NCBI RefSeq assembly: GCF_013387465.1
Contig: NZ_VYGV01000016.1
Span: 182,872-246,871 of the forward strand
Reading direction: 5' to 3'
Length of the DNA stretch: 64,000 nucleotides
Source of the DNA: Hydrogenophaga aromaticivorans
GTDB taxonomy: Bacteria; Pseudomonadota; Gammaproteobacteria; Burkholderiales; Burkholderiaceae_C
Translations under genes and position numbers: made by a program
Notes under the pieces: generated by a model
What the model was told of the DNA's origin: nothing
Databases searched by the model: none
What the model saw: the letters and a program-made list of their open reading frames with translations, nothing else
In this document: in pieces, positions 30,321 through 38,986 of the stretch
How positions within the stretch are numbered: the first letter of the stretch is position 1
How the letters are laid out: every line of letters starts with the position of its first letter

Positions 30321-30656
30321 ATGAATACAGAAACTCGCTCTGTCGTTCGCGGCGTGCGCCTGTCGATGGACAAGGGCCGCCTGGTTGCGGACCTGATTCG
30401 CGGCAAAAAGGTTGACCAAGCCCTGAACATCCTGGCGTTCACGCAAAAGAAGGCCGCTGGCATTGTCAAGAAAGCCCTTGAGTCCGCCATCGCCAATGCT
30501 GAACACAACGACGGCGCCGATATCGATGAATTGAGGGTCAAGACCATCTACATCGAACAAGGCACCACGCTCAAGCGTTTTTCGGCCCGCGCCAAAGGCC
30601 GCGGCAACCGCATCAGCAAACCCACCTGTCACATCTATGTGACGGTTGGCAACTGA
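30321..30656 (+). CDS. rplV: 50S ribosomal protein L22
   Basis: 111 aa. It has [21 protein letters not shown] and the tunnel beta-hairpin region ending [19 protein letters not shown]22 lines the exit tunnel, near the macrolide site; the loop shows no obvious deletion. Gaps are 9 bp before and 15 bp after. Confidence 0.98.
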   Translation: MNTETRSVVRGVRLSMDKGRLVADLIRGKKVDQALNILAFTQKKAAGIVKKALESAIANAEHNDGADIDELRVKTIYIEQGTTLKRFSARAKGRGNRISKPTCHIYVTVGN

Positions 30657-30671
30657 AGAGGTCACTGGAAT

Positions 30672-31547
30672 ATGGGACAGAAAATCAACCCCACCGGGTT
30701 CCGCCTCGCGATTTCACGCAACTGGGCAAGCCGCTGGTACGCAAGCAACCGCGACTTCGCCGGCATGCTGGCCGAAGACATCAAGGTGCGCGAGTACCTC
30801 AAGGGCAAGCTGAAGAACGCCGCGGTTTCCCGCGTCGTGATCGAGCGTCCTGCCAAGAACGCCCGCATCACCATTTACTCGGCACGTCCGGGCGTGGTGA
30901 TCGGCAAGAAGGGTGAAGACATCGAGAAGCTGAAGAAAGAACTGGCCGCCAAGCTGGGCGTGCCGGTTGCGGTCAACATCGAAGAAGTGCGCAAGCCCGA
31001 AATCGATGCCAAGCTGATCGCCGACAGCATCACGCAGCAGCTCGAAAAGCGCATCATGTTCCGCCGCGCCATGAAGCGCGCGATGCAGAACGCCATGCGT
31101 CTGGGTGCCCTGGGCATCAAGATCATGTCGTCGGGTCGTCTCAACGGTATTGAAATCGCTCGCTGCGAGTGGTACCGCGAAGGCCGCGTGCCGCTTCACA
31201 CCCTGCGCGCCGACATCGACTACGGCACGTCCGAAGCCAAGACCACCTACGGCATCATCGGTGTCAAGGTCTGGGTCTACAAGGGCGACACTCTGGGTCG
31301 CAACGATGCGCCCGTGGCCGTTGAAGCTCCTCGTTCTGAAGAAGATCGTCGTCCGCGTGGTCCGCGCCGCGAGCGTCCGGCAGGTCCTCCTGCCCGCGCT
31401 GCGGTTCGCCGCCCTGGCGCCAATGCCGCCCCGGCCGATGGCAGCGACAAGCCTGCCGAAGCCACGGGTGGTGACACCAAACCCGCCGTTAAGCGCGTTC
31501 GTAAAGACGCACCCGCATCTGCAGCTGCGGACGGCAAAGGAGAATAA
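30672..31547 (+). CDS. rpsC: 30S ribosomal protein S3 with extended C-terminal tail
   Basis: 291 aa against 233 in E. coli. The KH domain ([18 protein letters not shown]) and the C-terminal domain ([34 protein letters not shown]) are normal. From about residue 215 a basic, Pro/Ala/Arg-rich tail of some 75 residues follows, with no predicted fold. Such tails occur in several Burkholderiales; the function is not known. S3 has mRNA helicase activity at the entry channel, where a basic tail could touch mRNA (inference). Confidence 0.98.
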   Translation: MGQKINPTGFRLAISRNWASRWYASNRDFAGMLAEDIKVREYLKGKLKNAAVSRVVIERPAKNARITIYSARPGVVIGKKGEDIEKLKKELAAKLGVPVAVNIEEVRKPEIDAKLIADSITQQLEKRIMFRRAMKRAMQNAMRLGALGIKIMSSGRLNGIEIARCEWYREGRVPLHTLRADIDYGTSEAKTTYGIIGVKVWVYKGDTLGRNDAPVAVEAPRSEEDRRPRGPRRERPAGPPARAAVRRPGANAAPADGSDKPAEATGGDTKPAVKRVRKDAPASAAADGKGE

Positions 31548-31549
31548 AC

Positions 31550-31966
31550 ATGTTGCAACCCGCTCGTCGCAAGTACCGTAAAGAGCAAAAAGGCCGCAAC
31601 ACGGGCGTCGCTACCAGTGGCGCCACCGTGGCTTTTGGTGACTTCGGTCTCAAGTCCACCGACCGCGGCCGTCTGACGGCCCGCCAGATCGAAGCCGCAC
31701 GCCGTGCGATTTCCCGTCACGTCAAGCGTGGCGGCCGGATCTGGATCCGCGTGTTCCCGGACAAGCCGATTTCCCAGAAGCCTGCCGAAGTCCGCATGGG
31801 CAACGGCAAGGGTTCGGTCGAGTACTACGTGGCTGAAATCCAGCCCGGCAAGGTGCTCTACGAGATCGTCGGTGTGCCCGAACAGCTGGCGCGTGAAGCC
31901 TTCACGCTCGCTGCCGCCAAACTTCCTTTGCGCACCACGTTCGTGACGCGCATGCTGGGTCAGTGA
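31550..31966 (+). CDS. rplP: 50S ribosomal protein L16
   Basis: 138 aa, beginning [17 protein letters not shown] and containing [29 protein letters not shown], the signature of L16. It helps position the A-site tRNA; the Arg in the [14 protein letters not shown] region is the usual hydroxylation neighbourhood. Two base pairs separate it from rpsC. Confidence 0.99.
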   Translation: MLQPARRKYRKEQKGRNTGVATSGATVAFGDFGLKSTDRGRLTARQIEAARRAISRHVKRGGRIWIRVFPDKPISQKPAEVRMGNGKGSVEYYVAEIQPGKVLYEIVGVPEQLAREAFTLAAAKLPLRTTFVTRMLGQ

Positions 31967-31982
31967 TTCAGGAGAACATGAG

Positions 31983-32189
31983 ATGAAAACTGCTGATCTG
32001 CGCAAAAAGGATGTGGCCGGCCTCGAAGCCGAAGTGAAATCGCTGCAAAAGGCCCACTTCGGTCTGCGCATGCAAAAAGCCACGCAACAACTCAACAACA
32101 CCGGTACGCTGGGCGACACCCGCCGTGCCATTGCCCGCGCCAAGACCATCCTGGCCGAGCAACAGCGTGCAGCGGCTGCTGCCAAATAA
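31983..32189 (+). CDS. rpmC: 50S ribosomal protein L29
   Basis: 68 aa, all helical. [30 protein letters not shown] is split here by family positions but reads as L29. It sits at the tunnel exit beside L23. An 11-bp gap leads to rpsQ. Confidence 0.97.
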   Translation: MKTADLRKKDVAGLEAEVKSLQKAHFGLRMQKATQQLNNTGTLGDTRRAIARAKTILAEQQRAAAAAK

Positions 32190-32200
32190 GGAGCGAAACC

Positions 32201-32470
32201 ATGACGGAAGCTAAAACATCCCTCAAGCGCACCTTGATTGGCAAGGTCGTCAGTGACAAGCGTGCCAAGACCGTGACGGTTCTGGTTGAACGCCGTGTGA
32301 AGCACGAGCTCTACGACAAGATCGTTGCCAAGTCGAGCAAGTACCACGCGCACGACGAAGCCGGTGAATACAAGACGGGCGACGTGATCGAGATCACCGA
32401 AAGCCGTCCGCTGTCCAAGACCAAAAACTGGGTTGCCACCCGCCTGGTTCAAAAGGCCGCACTGGTGTAA
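32201..32470 (+). CDS. rpsQ: 30S ribosomal protein S17
   Basis: 89 aa with [22 protein letters not shown] near the start and [29 protein letters not shown] in the OB fold, diagnostic of S17. It binds 16S rRNA early in assembly. It is the last gene of the S10 operon here; a strong terminator begins 35 bp after its stop. Confidence 0.98.
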   Translation: MTEAKTSLKRTLIGKVVSDKRAKTVTVLVERRVKHELYDKIVAKSSKYHAHDEAGEYKTGDVIEITESRPLSKTKNWVATRLVQKAALV

Positions 32471-32505
32471 GCCTGTTTTTGCGCTCTGCAGCGCAACTCG
32501 AAGAA

Positions 32506-32531
32506 GCGACCGACAATTCGGTCGCTTTTTT
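32506..32531 (+). terminator. Rho-independent terminator of the S10 operon
   Basis: An 8-bp perfect stem GCGACCGA/TCGGTCGC with a CAAT loop and six T. It separates the ribosomal cluster from the peroxiredoxin gene. Confidence 0.95.
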
Positions 32532-32608
32532 CATTTCTGGCGCCGCGTTTTTCGCGGGTCGGCCAATCCGGCCCTGCGGGGCTTTATCCAGTACAACGAG
32601 GAGCCCCC

Positions 32609-33121
32609 ATGATTCAGATCGGCGACAAGATTCCTGCAACCACCTTGATGGAATTCATCGAGGTTGCGGGAGAAGGCTGCAGCATTGGCCCCAACCCGGT
32701 GGACACGGCCAAGGCCAGCGCTGGCAAGACCATCGCTATTTTTGCCTTGCCCGGTGCGTTCACCCCCACTTGTTCGGCCAAACATGTGCCCGGCTATGTG
32801 GCTCAGTTCGATGCCCTCAAGGCCGCGGGCGTTGACGAAATCTGGTGCCTGAGCGTGAACGACGCGTTTGTGATGGGTGCCTGGGCGCGCGACCAGAAAA
32901 CCGGCGACAAGGTGCGCATGCTGGCCGACGGCAGTGCGGAATTTGCCAAGGCCACGGGCCTGACACTGGATCTGACGGCACGCGGCATGGGTTTGCGCAG
33001 CAACCGCTATTCCATGCTGGTGAAGGATGGCGTGGTCAAGGCGCTGAACATCGAAGGCCCGGGTCAGTTCGAGGTGAGCGATGCCGAAACCTTGCTGGCA
33101 CAGGTCAAAGCCGGTCTCTGA
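32609..33121 (+). CDS. Peroxiredoxin, Prx5/AhpE-like (redoxin domain)
   Basis: 170 aa. The peroxidatic Cys55 lies in LPGAFTPTCS, the Prx5-family active site, and the FVMGAWA and RGMGLRSNRYSMLV blocks agree. It reduces hydroperoxides, usually with glutathione/glutaredoxin or thioredoxin as donor. A second Cys at about 24 could resolve the sulfenate, but this is uncertain. It stands alone after the S10 operon terminator, with GAGGAG in front of its ATG. Confidence 0.93.
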   Translation: MIQIGDKIPATTLMEFIEVAGEGCSIGPNPVDTAKASAGKTIAIFALPGAFTPTCSAKHVPGYVAQFDALKAAGVDEIWCLSVNDAFVMGAWARDQKTGDKVRMLADGSAEFAKATGLTLDLTARGMGLRSNRYSMLVKDGVVKALNIEGPGQFEVSDAETLLAQVKAGL

Positions 33122-33204
33122 GATCGGCGGTCCGGATCAAGGGCAGGCCGCCAGCGGGTGGTCTGCCCTTTCCTTTTCCCCAACCACTGATCATTTACAC
33201 CAGG

Positions 33205-33699
33205 CTAGAGCACAGCCTTGAGGTAGTGGGCCCCGGCCAACGGGTTGTGGTAGTAGGGTGGCACCTCGACAAAACCCGCTTCCTGGTACATGGCCCGTGC
33301 CGTCTCCATGTCGCTCAGCGTGTCCAGCAGCATGGTGGTGTAGCCTGCGAGTTGGGCCAGGGTCATGATGCGCTCGACCAGTTGGCGGCCCAGGCCAAAG
33401 CCACGGAACGCACGCCGGACAAACAGGCGTTTCATTTCGCAGGCGTTGAGGTGGTCACTGCTGATCAACGGCCGGAAGGCGCAGCAGCCGGCGGGTGCAC
33501 CGTCGACACAGGCCAGCAACAAACCGCCACCAGGCGCCGCGTAATCACCGGGCAGGGTCGCCAGTTCGTCGGCGAAGCCCTGGAAGCACAGGTCCACACC
33601 CAGATCGGCCTGGTACTCCAGAAAGAGCGCACGAATGGTGGCCACATCTTCGCCAGAGTGAACCAGGCGCAGGGTGACTTCGGCAGGGGACTCGTTCAT
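33205..33699 (-). CDS. GNAT family N-acetyltransferase
   Basis: 164 aa from ATG 33699; a TTG at 33744 would add 15 residues and neither has a strong Shine-Dalgarno. Acetyl-CoA-binding motif A is clear (CEMKRLFVRRAFRGFGLGRQLVERIM, with R-G-x-G-L/G-R), and the C-terminal ARAMYQEAGFVEVPPYYHNP is typical of the family. Substrate unknown. It lies between the peroxiredoxin gene (convergent) and the cytochrome b gene (same strand, 66 bp upstream). Confidence 0.88.
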   Translation of the reverse strand: MNESPAEVTLRLVHSGEDVATIRALFLEYQADLGVDLCFQGFADELATLPGDYAAPGGGLLLACVDGAPAGCCAFRPLISSDHLNACEMKRLFVRRAFRGFGLGRQLVERIMTLAQLAGYTTMLLDTLSDMETARAMYQEAGFVEVPPYYHNPLAGAHYLKAVL

Positions 33700-33765
33700 G
33701 GATTCAAGGTGCTCGGGCGATTCCGGATCATGACTATACGACAAGCTATTTTTCGCAGCCGACCG

Positions 33766-34440
33766 TCAAAACCCGGAGGTTGCACCCAGACCCACCAGCC
33801 CATACACCACCAGCGCACACAGGCACAACACGCCCAGCGCCAGCAGACGCGACTGCGTTGAATCGCGGGCACTTGGCACAGCGGTGGGGACCTGCTTGTC
33901 GCCCACGATCATGGGCCTCACCAGGTTTTCCTTTTTTGAGAACCTGTAGTAACCAATGGCCAGAAGGTGCAGCACGACAAGGGCGAGCACGATGAATTTG
34001 CCAACGTTCTTGTGGTAGCTGGTGGCCAGGCTGACCGCATCGCCCGAGACCAGGCTCACGAGCGGACCGGTGAACGCTATCTCGTCATCGCTGAAAAGAC
34101 CGCTCCCCACCTGCAACAGCAAGATGGTCAACAGGCCAAAAACGGAGAACGCCCCCAGGGGGTTGTGGCCGACGCGGTGTTCAGGACGGGCCTGGCCCCT
34201 GAGGTAGTTCAGCACGGCGGTGGGCCCGTACAGGAAGCTGGAGAAGCGTGACCAATGCCCGCCCACAAAGCCCCAGACCAGTCGGAACAGCAATAGCGTC
34301 AAAACGGTGTAGCCCAGCCGCAGATGCCAGTTCATCCAGTTCCCGCCCACGTTGGCGGTGACGATCTGGCCGATGACGCAGACGACCAGAGCCCAATGAA
34401 ACAGGCGGGTGGGCAGATCCCAGACGCGGACAGTGTGCAT
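33766..34440 (-). CDS. Cytochrome b561-type diheme membrane protein (Ni,Fe-hydrogenase cytochrome b family)
   Basis: 224 aa with five hydrophobic segments. It starts VRVWDLPTRLFHWALVV, and the His residues in LFHW, WHLRLGY, and the later SYHKNVGKF and LHLLAIGYY segments are the expected heme b ligands. Family members pass electrons between quinone and periplasmic cytochromes c. The cytochrome c' gene at 37273 is probably its original divergent neighbour, now separated by an IS21 element. A partnership between the two is inferred from that layout. Confidence 0.9.
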   Translation of the reverse strand: MHTVRVWDLPTRLFHWALVVCVIGQIVTANVGGNWMNWHLRLGYTVLTLLLFRLVWGFVGGHWSRFSSFLYGPTAVLNYLRGQARPEHRVGHNPLGAFSVFGLLTILLLQVGSGLFSDDEIAFTGPLVSLVSGDAVSLATSYHKNVGKFIVLALVVLHLLAIGYYRFSKKENLVRPMIVGDKQVPTAVPSARDSTQSRLLALGVLCLCALVVYGLVGLGATSGF

Positions 34441-34575
34441 GTTCTAGCCTCCTGCGGTGACGCCTGCATTATGGAGAAAACGGTATGGCAGAGGTTCCAG
34501 CGGAACTAATTCACGGAACGAAGACTCAGCGCGTTGTAGCACGCAAGGGCTACAACAACACCTCCAACCCACTTG

Positions 34576-34581
34576 CTCAGG
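34576..34581. repeat. IS21 target-site duplication, left copy
   Basis: CTCAGG directly abuts the left end of the IS. The identical right copy is at 37260-37265. Confidence 0.9.
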
Positions 34582-34735
34582 TGCGCATTCCACTGATGGC
34601 GGACAGTGATTCCATTCCCATCGCGGACAGCGTTCCAGGCGATGGCGGACACGCCGCGCGGGTGTCCTGAGTGACGAGCAAATCGTAGCCGAAGTGTCCG
34701 CCATCAGCGTGGAACCGGTGGCCAGGCGGTGTCCT

Positions 34736-35473
34736 TCAAGCGGCCCTGGCGACCTTTCTCATGGACTCGCCTTTGAGGGCCATTTTGTGCGAGCCGTGGA
34801 CGATGCGGTCAAGGATGGCGTCGGCCAGCGTGGGCTCGTCCAGCCAGGCGTGCCAGGCGGTCATCGGCAGTTGGCTAGTGATGAGCGTTGAGCGCGTGCC
34901 CACACGGTCGTCCAGCAGCTCCAGCAAGTCATTGCGTTCGTGTGCAGCAATCGGGGCAATGCCGAAGTCGTCCAGGATGAGTAAATCCAGCTTGGCCAGT
35001 TGCGCCAGACGTTTGCCAAAGCTTCCGTCGCCATGGGCCACATGCAGTTCCTCCAGCAGTCGCGGTGCGCGGGTGTAGAGCACCGAGAAGCCCAGGCGAG
35101 CGGCCTGCTGGCCCAGCGCACACGCCAGCCACGTCTTGCCGCAGCCTGTGGCACCGGTGAGCAGGACGTTGTGGCCATGGCGCAGCCAGTCCCCGCCGGC
35201 CAGGCTGCCGATGACTTCCCGACTCAAACCTCGGCTGCACCGCCAGTCGATGTTCTCCAGGCAAGCGCTGGAGACCTTTAGCCGGGCGGTCTTCAAGAGG
35301 CGCTCCAGGCGTTTGCTGTCGCGCCAGTCCACCTCTCGCTGCACCAGCAGCGCCAGGCGTTGCTCGAAGGGCAGTTCACTGACCGCGATGTGGGTGGCGG
35401 CGTCATTGAGGGCCGCCACCATGCCGTCCAGGCGAAGGATGCGGAGTTGGTTGAGGGTCTGTTCGTTGAGCAT
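34736..35473 (-). CDS. istB: IS21 helper ATPase IstB
   Basis: 245 aa from ATG 35473; an alternative ATG at 35533 overlaps the istA stop (TGATGA) and would add 20 residues. A DnaC-like AAA+ ATPase: Walker A GATGCGKT, Walker B LLILDDFG, sensor LITSQLP. IstB selects target DNA and activates the IstA transposase. The protein looks complete. Confidence 0.93.
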   Translation of the reverse strand: MLNEQTLNQLRILRLDGMVAALNDAATHIAVSELPFEQRLALLVQREVDWRDSKRLERLLKTARLKVSSACLENIDWRCSRGLSREVIGSLAGGDWLRHGHNVLLTGATGCGKTWLACALGQQAARLGFSVLYTRAPRLLEELHVAHGDGSFGKRLAQLAKLDLLILDDFGIAPIAAHERNDLLELLDDRVGTRSTLITSQLPMTAWHAWLDEPTLADAILDRIVHGSHKMALKGESMRKVARAA

Positions 35474-35532
35474 GTTCGTTCTTTCGGTATGGGCGTGTTG
35501 AGGTGGTGGCTGACGGTCGTCTTCAGTGGTCA

Positions 35533-37056
35533 TCAGTGGTAGTAGCCCGGCCCCCGCACGTTCTCGTGCAGCGGCAGGCTCGCCTGTGTGGGAATGGGCG
35601 CATCAAGCGCTCGCTGGTCCAGGCCGCAGCTCAGGATGGAGGCGATGCTCTTGTAGGAGGGTGAGCGAATCGACTGCGCCCGGGCGCAGGCCGCCTCCAG
35701 GCGCTGCGCTCCGTACTCACGCCCCAGACGCATCAGGCCCAGGCAGGAGCGGTAACCCTGCTCGGGGTGGGCGCGGTGTTCCATCTGCCAGCGCACCACG
35801 GCCGCGGTGGCCACTCCCACCCGCTCGCCCCAGGCGATGAGCTTGGCCGGTGTCCACTGCAGGTGCGCCCGGTGCGAGGCCGGCATGTGCTCTGGTGTGG
35901 TGGTGTGTGCACCCTTGCGAGGATTCAAGGCATGGGCTGCCACGCGTTTGTTGCCATGCAGGACTTCGACCGTGCCCGCCGTGATGCGCAACTCCACCAC
36001 CTCGCCCACCAGGGCGTGGGGCACCGAGTAGTAGTGGCCGTCGAGTTCGACGTGGTAATCGATGTTGACGCGGGCAGGCTTGAAGCGGGCTATTGGCATG
36101 CGCGTGGGCGGCAGTGGGCGCAACAGCGGTGCATCGAGTTCGGCAAATGCGCTGGCCCGGTTGCCGGGCAGCTTCTTGAACGCTCTCTGGTTCAAATCCA
36201 CCAGCAATGTGGCAATGGCACGGTTCAGGGCGGCAATACTGAAGAAGGTCTGGTGGCGCAAGCGGGCCAGAATCCAGCGCTCAACCACCTGCACCCCCAC
36301 TTCGACCTTGGGCTTGTCACGTGGTTTGGCCGGGCGCGCCGGCATGACCGCCAGGCTGTAATGCACCGAAAGCTCTTCCAGCAAACGGTGTGAGGTGGGC
36401 TCGTAGCGGTCAGGGCGCGCCATGAGGGCGCGTGGCTGGTCAGGCACCAGCAGGCGGGGTACGCCACCGATGAACTCCAGTGTGGCGATGATGCTGGCCA
36501 CCCAGTCGACCGCCTTCTGGCTGGGGGTGGCGCAGGCGTAGGTGTAGTTCGATGCCCCCAGCACGGCCACAAATATCTGGGCCTGGTTTATCTCGCCGGT
36601 GCTGGCATCCACGACGGGCACCGTCTGGCCAGCGTAGTCCACGAAGAGCTTGTCGCCGGCCTCGTGGGTCTGGCGCATGGAGCGCTGCAGGCTGCGGGCC
36701 CAGGCCTTGTACTTCTCGCAGAAGGCGCTGTATTTGTAGGCTTGGCCGGCGTGTTGATGCTGGTACTCCTCCCACAGCAGTTGCAGCGTGACACCGGGGC
36801 GGCGCAGCTCTTGGTGGATGTGAGCGTGGTCAGGCTCCAGGTGGCGGGACTCTCGCGCCACTGGGGGCCGGTACAGCCGCGCTTGCAGCTCTTCGTCGCT
36901 CAAGGTCTGGGCCAAGACCCAGTCCACGCCAGCCACGCGTGCGTAGCTGGCTATCTCGCTGACGGTGGATTTGGAGATGCCGAGAGCGGCACCGATTTGG
37001 CGGGTGCTCAATGCCCCGGCGTGCAGCAGCTGCAGTGTGTGTCGTATTTTGCTCAT
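35533..37056 (-). CDS. istA: IS21 transposase IstA
   Basis: 507 aa from ATG 37056 ([14 protein letters not shown]); an upstream in-frame codon at 37077 is less likely. An N-terminal HTH ([19 protein letters not shown]), the DDE core ([15 protein letters not shown] with the first Asp, then LVPDQPRAL with the second and the Glu further on) and a C-terminal region of beta type are present. It cuts and joins the IS ends. The frame is unbroken. Confidence 0.94.
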   Translation of the reverse strand: MSKIRHTLQLLHAGALSTRQIGAALGISKSTVSEIASYARVAGVDWVLAQTLSDEELQARLYRPPVARESRHLEPDHAHIHQELRRPGVTLQLLWEEYQHQHAGQAYKYSAFCEKYKAWARSLQRSMRQTHEAGDKLFVDYAGQTVPVVDASTGEINQAQIFVAVLGASNYTYACATPSQKAVDWVASIIATLEFIGGVPRLLVPDQPRALMARPDRYEPTSHRLLEELSVHYSLAVMPARPAKPRDKPKVEVGVQVVERWILARLRHQTFFSIAALNRAIATLLVDLNQRAFKKLPGNRASAFAELDAPLLRPLPPTRMPIARFKPARVNIDYHVELDGHYYSVPHALVGEVVELRITAGTVEVLHGNKRVAAHALNPRKGAHTTTPEHMPASHRAHLQWTPAKLIAWGERVGVATAAVVRWQMEHRAHPEQGYRSCLGLMRLGREYGAQRLEAACARAQSIRSPSYKSIASILSCGLDQRALDAPIPTQASLPLHENVRGPGYYH

Positions 37057-37142
37057 GGTGACCCTGGGTGTGGGCATTGCTGGTTCCGGTCGAAAAACCG
37101 GTCAGCGTATGCCGCGTTTGGGTCACTCAGAACACCCGCAGG

Positions 37143-37259
37143 TGTCCGCCATCAAAATGGAATGCTGTCCGCCATCACCGTGGAACGGTGTCCGCCATGG
37201 TGGTGGAACACTGTCCGCCATCAGCCTGGAATCGTGTCCGCCATCGCGTGGAATACGCA
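37143..37259. repeat. Right-end multiple terminal repeats of the IS21 element
   Basis: Five TGTCCGCCAT-type units, each followed about 5 bp later by TGGAA, recur every 23 bp up to the terminal GTGGAATACGCA. They fit an ordered array of IstA binding sites, about two helical turns apart. Confidence 0.9.
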
Positions 37260-37265
37260 CTCAGG
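37260..37265. repeat. IS21 target-site duplication, right copy
   Basis: CTCAGG, identical to 34576-34581. It forms the first half of the Shine-Dalgarno (CAGGAG) of the cytochrome c' gene. Confidence 0.9.
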
Positions 37266-37272
37266 AGTCCCC

Positions 37273-37725
37273 ATGAAAACGCTTGCCTCTCTTGCATTGG
37301 CTGTTGCCACAGTCAGCCTGTCGGCGCCAGCCATGGCCCAGTTCCAGAAACCGGAAGACGCGATCAAGTACCGCAAGGCCGCGATGACGGTGATGTCGGC
37401 CCATTTCGGACGCATCGGCGCGATGGCCAGCGGCAAGGCGCCGTTCGATGCCAAGGTAGCGATGGACAACGCGGCCCTCGTGGAGACCCTCAGCAAACTG
37501 CCTTTTGCGGGCTTCGTCCCCGGAACCGACAAGGGGGAGACCCGCGCACTGCCCGCGATCTGGACCGAGCAGGCCAAATTCAACGCGGCAGCCGAGAAGA
37601 TGCAGGGCGAAGTGGCCAAGCTCGCCGCGGCCGCGAAGACCGGCAACCTGGACAGTGTGAAGACGGCGTTTGGTGCGGCGGGGCAGTCGTGCAAGGCCTG
37701 CCACGACGACTTCCGCAAGGAATGA
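37273..37725 (+). CDS. Cytochrome c' (exported class II cytochrome c)
   Basis: 150 aa with a signal peptide cut near residue 22 (APAMAQ). The four-helix cytochrome c' fold has its heme site at the C terminus, C140-K-A-C143-H144, as expected for class II. Family members bind NO or act as periplasmic electron carriers. Shine-Dalgarno CAGGAG ends 6 nt before ATG 37273. The IS21 element sits immediately upstream, so the native promoter is cut off from the gene; expression would need a promoter inside the IS. Confidence 0.95.
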   Translation: MKTLASLALAVATVSLSAPAMAQFQKPEDAIKYRKAAMTVMSAHFGRIGAMASGKAPFDAKVAMDNAALVETLSKLPFAGFVPGTDKGETRALPAIWTEQAKFNAAAEKMQGEVAKLAAAAKTGNLDSVKTAFGAAGQSCKACHDDFRKE

Positions 37726-37775
37726 TGCGCGGACTGGCTTGCTCGCTCAACGCTTGACGGCGTCTGCGAACGAAA

Positions 37776-37804
37776 AAAAGCCGGCTCATTCGAGCCGGCT
37801 TTTT
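37776..37804. terminator. Bidirectional rho-independent terminator
   Basis: AAAAGCCGGCTC/GAGCCGGCTTTT, with an ATTC loop, gives a 12-bp symmetrical stem flanked by A and T runs. It serves the cytochrome c' gene from the left and the TlpA-like gene from the right. Confidence 0.93.
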
Positions 37805-37830
37805 CATGCGAAAAGCAGCAAGGACCGGCG

Positions 37831-38361
37831 TCAACCCTTGGCAAGCAACTCTTCGATCAGGTTGTGCAGCGCCGTCATGTCGGGTTCGCCAACGAAGCGC
37901 TTGACGATGTTGCCCTGCTTGTCCAGCAGGTAGGTGGTGGGGGTGAGTTTCACATCGCCCCAGGACTTCGCCAGTTCCCCGGTGTTGTCGAGTGCCACCT
38001 TGAAGGGCAGCTGCCGGGTCTTGGCAAAATTGAGCACGTAAGCGGGCGGGTCGTAGCTCATGGCCACGGCCACGGTGTCGTAGCCGCGGTCCTTGTACTT
38101 GTTGTAGGTCGCGGTCAGGGCCGGCATTTCCTTGACACAGGAGACGCAGGTCGTCGCCCAGAAGTTCACCAGCGTCACCTTGCCCTTGAGGTCGGCGGTG
38201 GTGGACTGGCTGCCGTCAATCAGCACAAAAGTGGAGGCGGGCGCGGCGTCACTGGTGCTGCAGGCACCCAACGCAAAAACAGAGCCGATGGCCGCCACAG
38301 CGAACAGCGCCGCCATCAAGCGGCGGGCGGGCAGAAAGGGCAAAGGGGAACGGGATGGCAT
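37831..38361 (-). CDS. TlpA-like thioredoxin-fold lipoprotein
   Basis: 176 aa from ATG 38361. The N terminus has a signal anchor ending in a lipobox (ALGAC), so it is probably lipid-anchored in the periplasm. The AhpC/TSA-redoxin fold follows: VTLVNFWATTCVSCVKEMPAL has the redox motif C-V-S-C in place of the more usual C-x-P-C, and TPTTYLLDKQGNIV carries the cis-Pro. Likely roles are thiol reduction for cytochrome c maturation or oxidative stress. In-frame sequence upstream of 38361 is not conserved. Confidence 0.9.
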   Translation of the reverse strand: MPSRSPLPFLPARRLMAALFAVAAIGSVFALGACSTSDAAPASTFVLIDGSQSTTADLKGKVTLVNFWATTCVSCVKEMPALTATYNKYKDRGYDTVAVAMSYDPPAYVLNFAKTRQLPFKVALDNTGELAKSWGDVKLTPTTYLLDKQGNIVKRFVGEPDMTALHNLIEELLAKG

Positions 38362-38477
38362 GGGGTGCGGGTCGCTCGATGGGGTGGCGCGGATGGCGGC
38401 CGGAATAGCTGAGGGAGTGGACCTGTTTTCTGGACCGGAGTTCAACGGAATCGCTGAAAGTTTAACGGGCCGGGGCC

Positions 38478-38984
38478 TCAGGCGGTGTGTGCCGACTTCA
38501 AGCGCTTGCGCGCTTCCATGAGACGGGCATCGAGGTAGTCGCCGTAAAAATCCGGCACCGCCACACCGACCAGGCGTTCCGCCAGTTCCTGTCCTTTGGG
38601 TCCGAGGAAGAGCACGGTCGGCGCAAAACGCGCTTTCCACAGCCGGGCCTGTTCGGCCGGGGTGGTGTTTTCACCCATGAAGCCTTGCAGGTTGCTGCTG
38701 CGGTCGCGGATATCGATTTGCACCGCCTGCACCTTGCCCTCGCGGCGCAGGGGCAGCAGGTAGCTGTTGCGCACCAGATCGCAATACGGGCAACCACTCA
38801 AAGTGGTCATGACCACCAGCGGTTCGCCGAGCGCTGCAGCGGCCTGGGCTGCGCCGCGCAAGGACGCCGGACTGGGCAAAGCGCTGGATCGGATGACCGC
38901 AGCGGGTACGGCTTCGGACTTCGTGGCGGTGGAGCTCATGGCAGGTGGGGCTTCAGAGGCAGAAACAGGGGCTGTGCAGGCCAA
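38478..38984 (-). CDS. Thioredoxin-fold protein with CPYC motif
   Basis: About 168 aa. LVVMTTLSGCPYCDLVRNSYL holds a glutaredoxin-type CPYC site, and FAPTVLFLGPKGQELAERLVG with the cis-Pro completes a thioredoxin-like fold similar to SoxW/TlpA-type reductases. The first residues (ACTAPVSASEAPP) look like mature periplasmic or lipoprotein sequence, but no start codon with a signal peptide exists upstream in frame; the only start seen is a TTG at 38984, just after the CoA-transferase stop. The N-terminal end is therefore uncertain and the protein may be mis-exported or read from an unusual codon. Confidence 0.78.
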   Translation of the reverse strand: MACTAPVSASEAPPAMSSTATKSEAVPAAVIRSSALPSPASLRGAAQAAAALGEPLVVMTTLSGCPYCDLVRNSYLLPLRREGKVQAVQIDIRDRSSNLQGFMGENTTPAEQARLWKARFAPTVLFLGPKGQELAERLVGVAVPDFYGDYLDARLMEARKRLKSAHTA

Positions 38985-38986
38985 CG

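Larger units (their letters stand above)
34582..37259 (-). mobile_element. IS21-family insertion sequence (2678 bp)
   Basis: The ends are TGCGCATTCCAC (34582-34593) and the complement of TGCGTATTCCAC (37248-37259), 11 of 12 identical. Both ends carry multiple TGTCCGCC-type repeats: five at the right with a 23-bp period (37143, 37166, 37189, 37212, 37235) and three at the left 22-24 bp apart (34598, 34622, 34644). These are transposase binding sites as in other IS21 elements. Inside are istA and istB, both apparently intact. A 6-bp duplication CTCAGG flanks the element, so it arrived by simple transposition and has not been rearranged since. Confidence 0.95.

Noticed and set aside
34441..34575. 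A separate gene between cytochrome b and the IS21 element
   Set aside because: The 135 bp hold no convincing start plus ribosome-binding site; it is the original divergent promoter region.
37143..37259. Regularly spaced repeats considered as a CRISPR array
   Set aside because: Spacers are only about 12-15 bp and partly conserved, and the repeats end at a transposon terminus; they are IS21 transposase sites.
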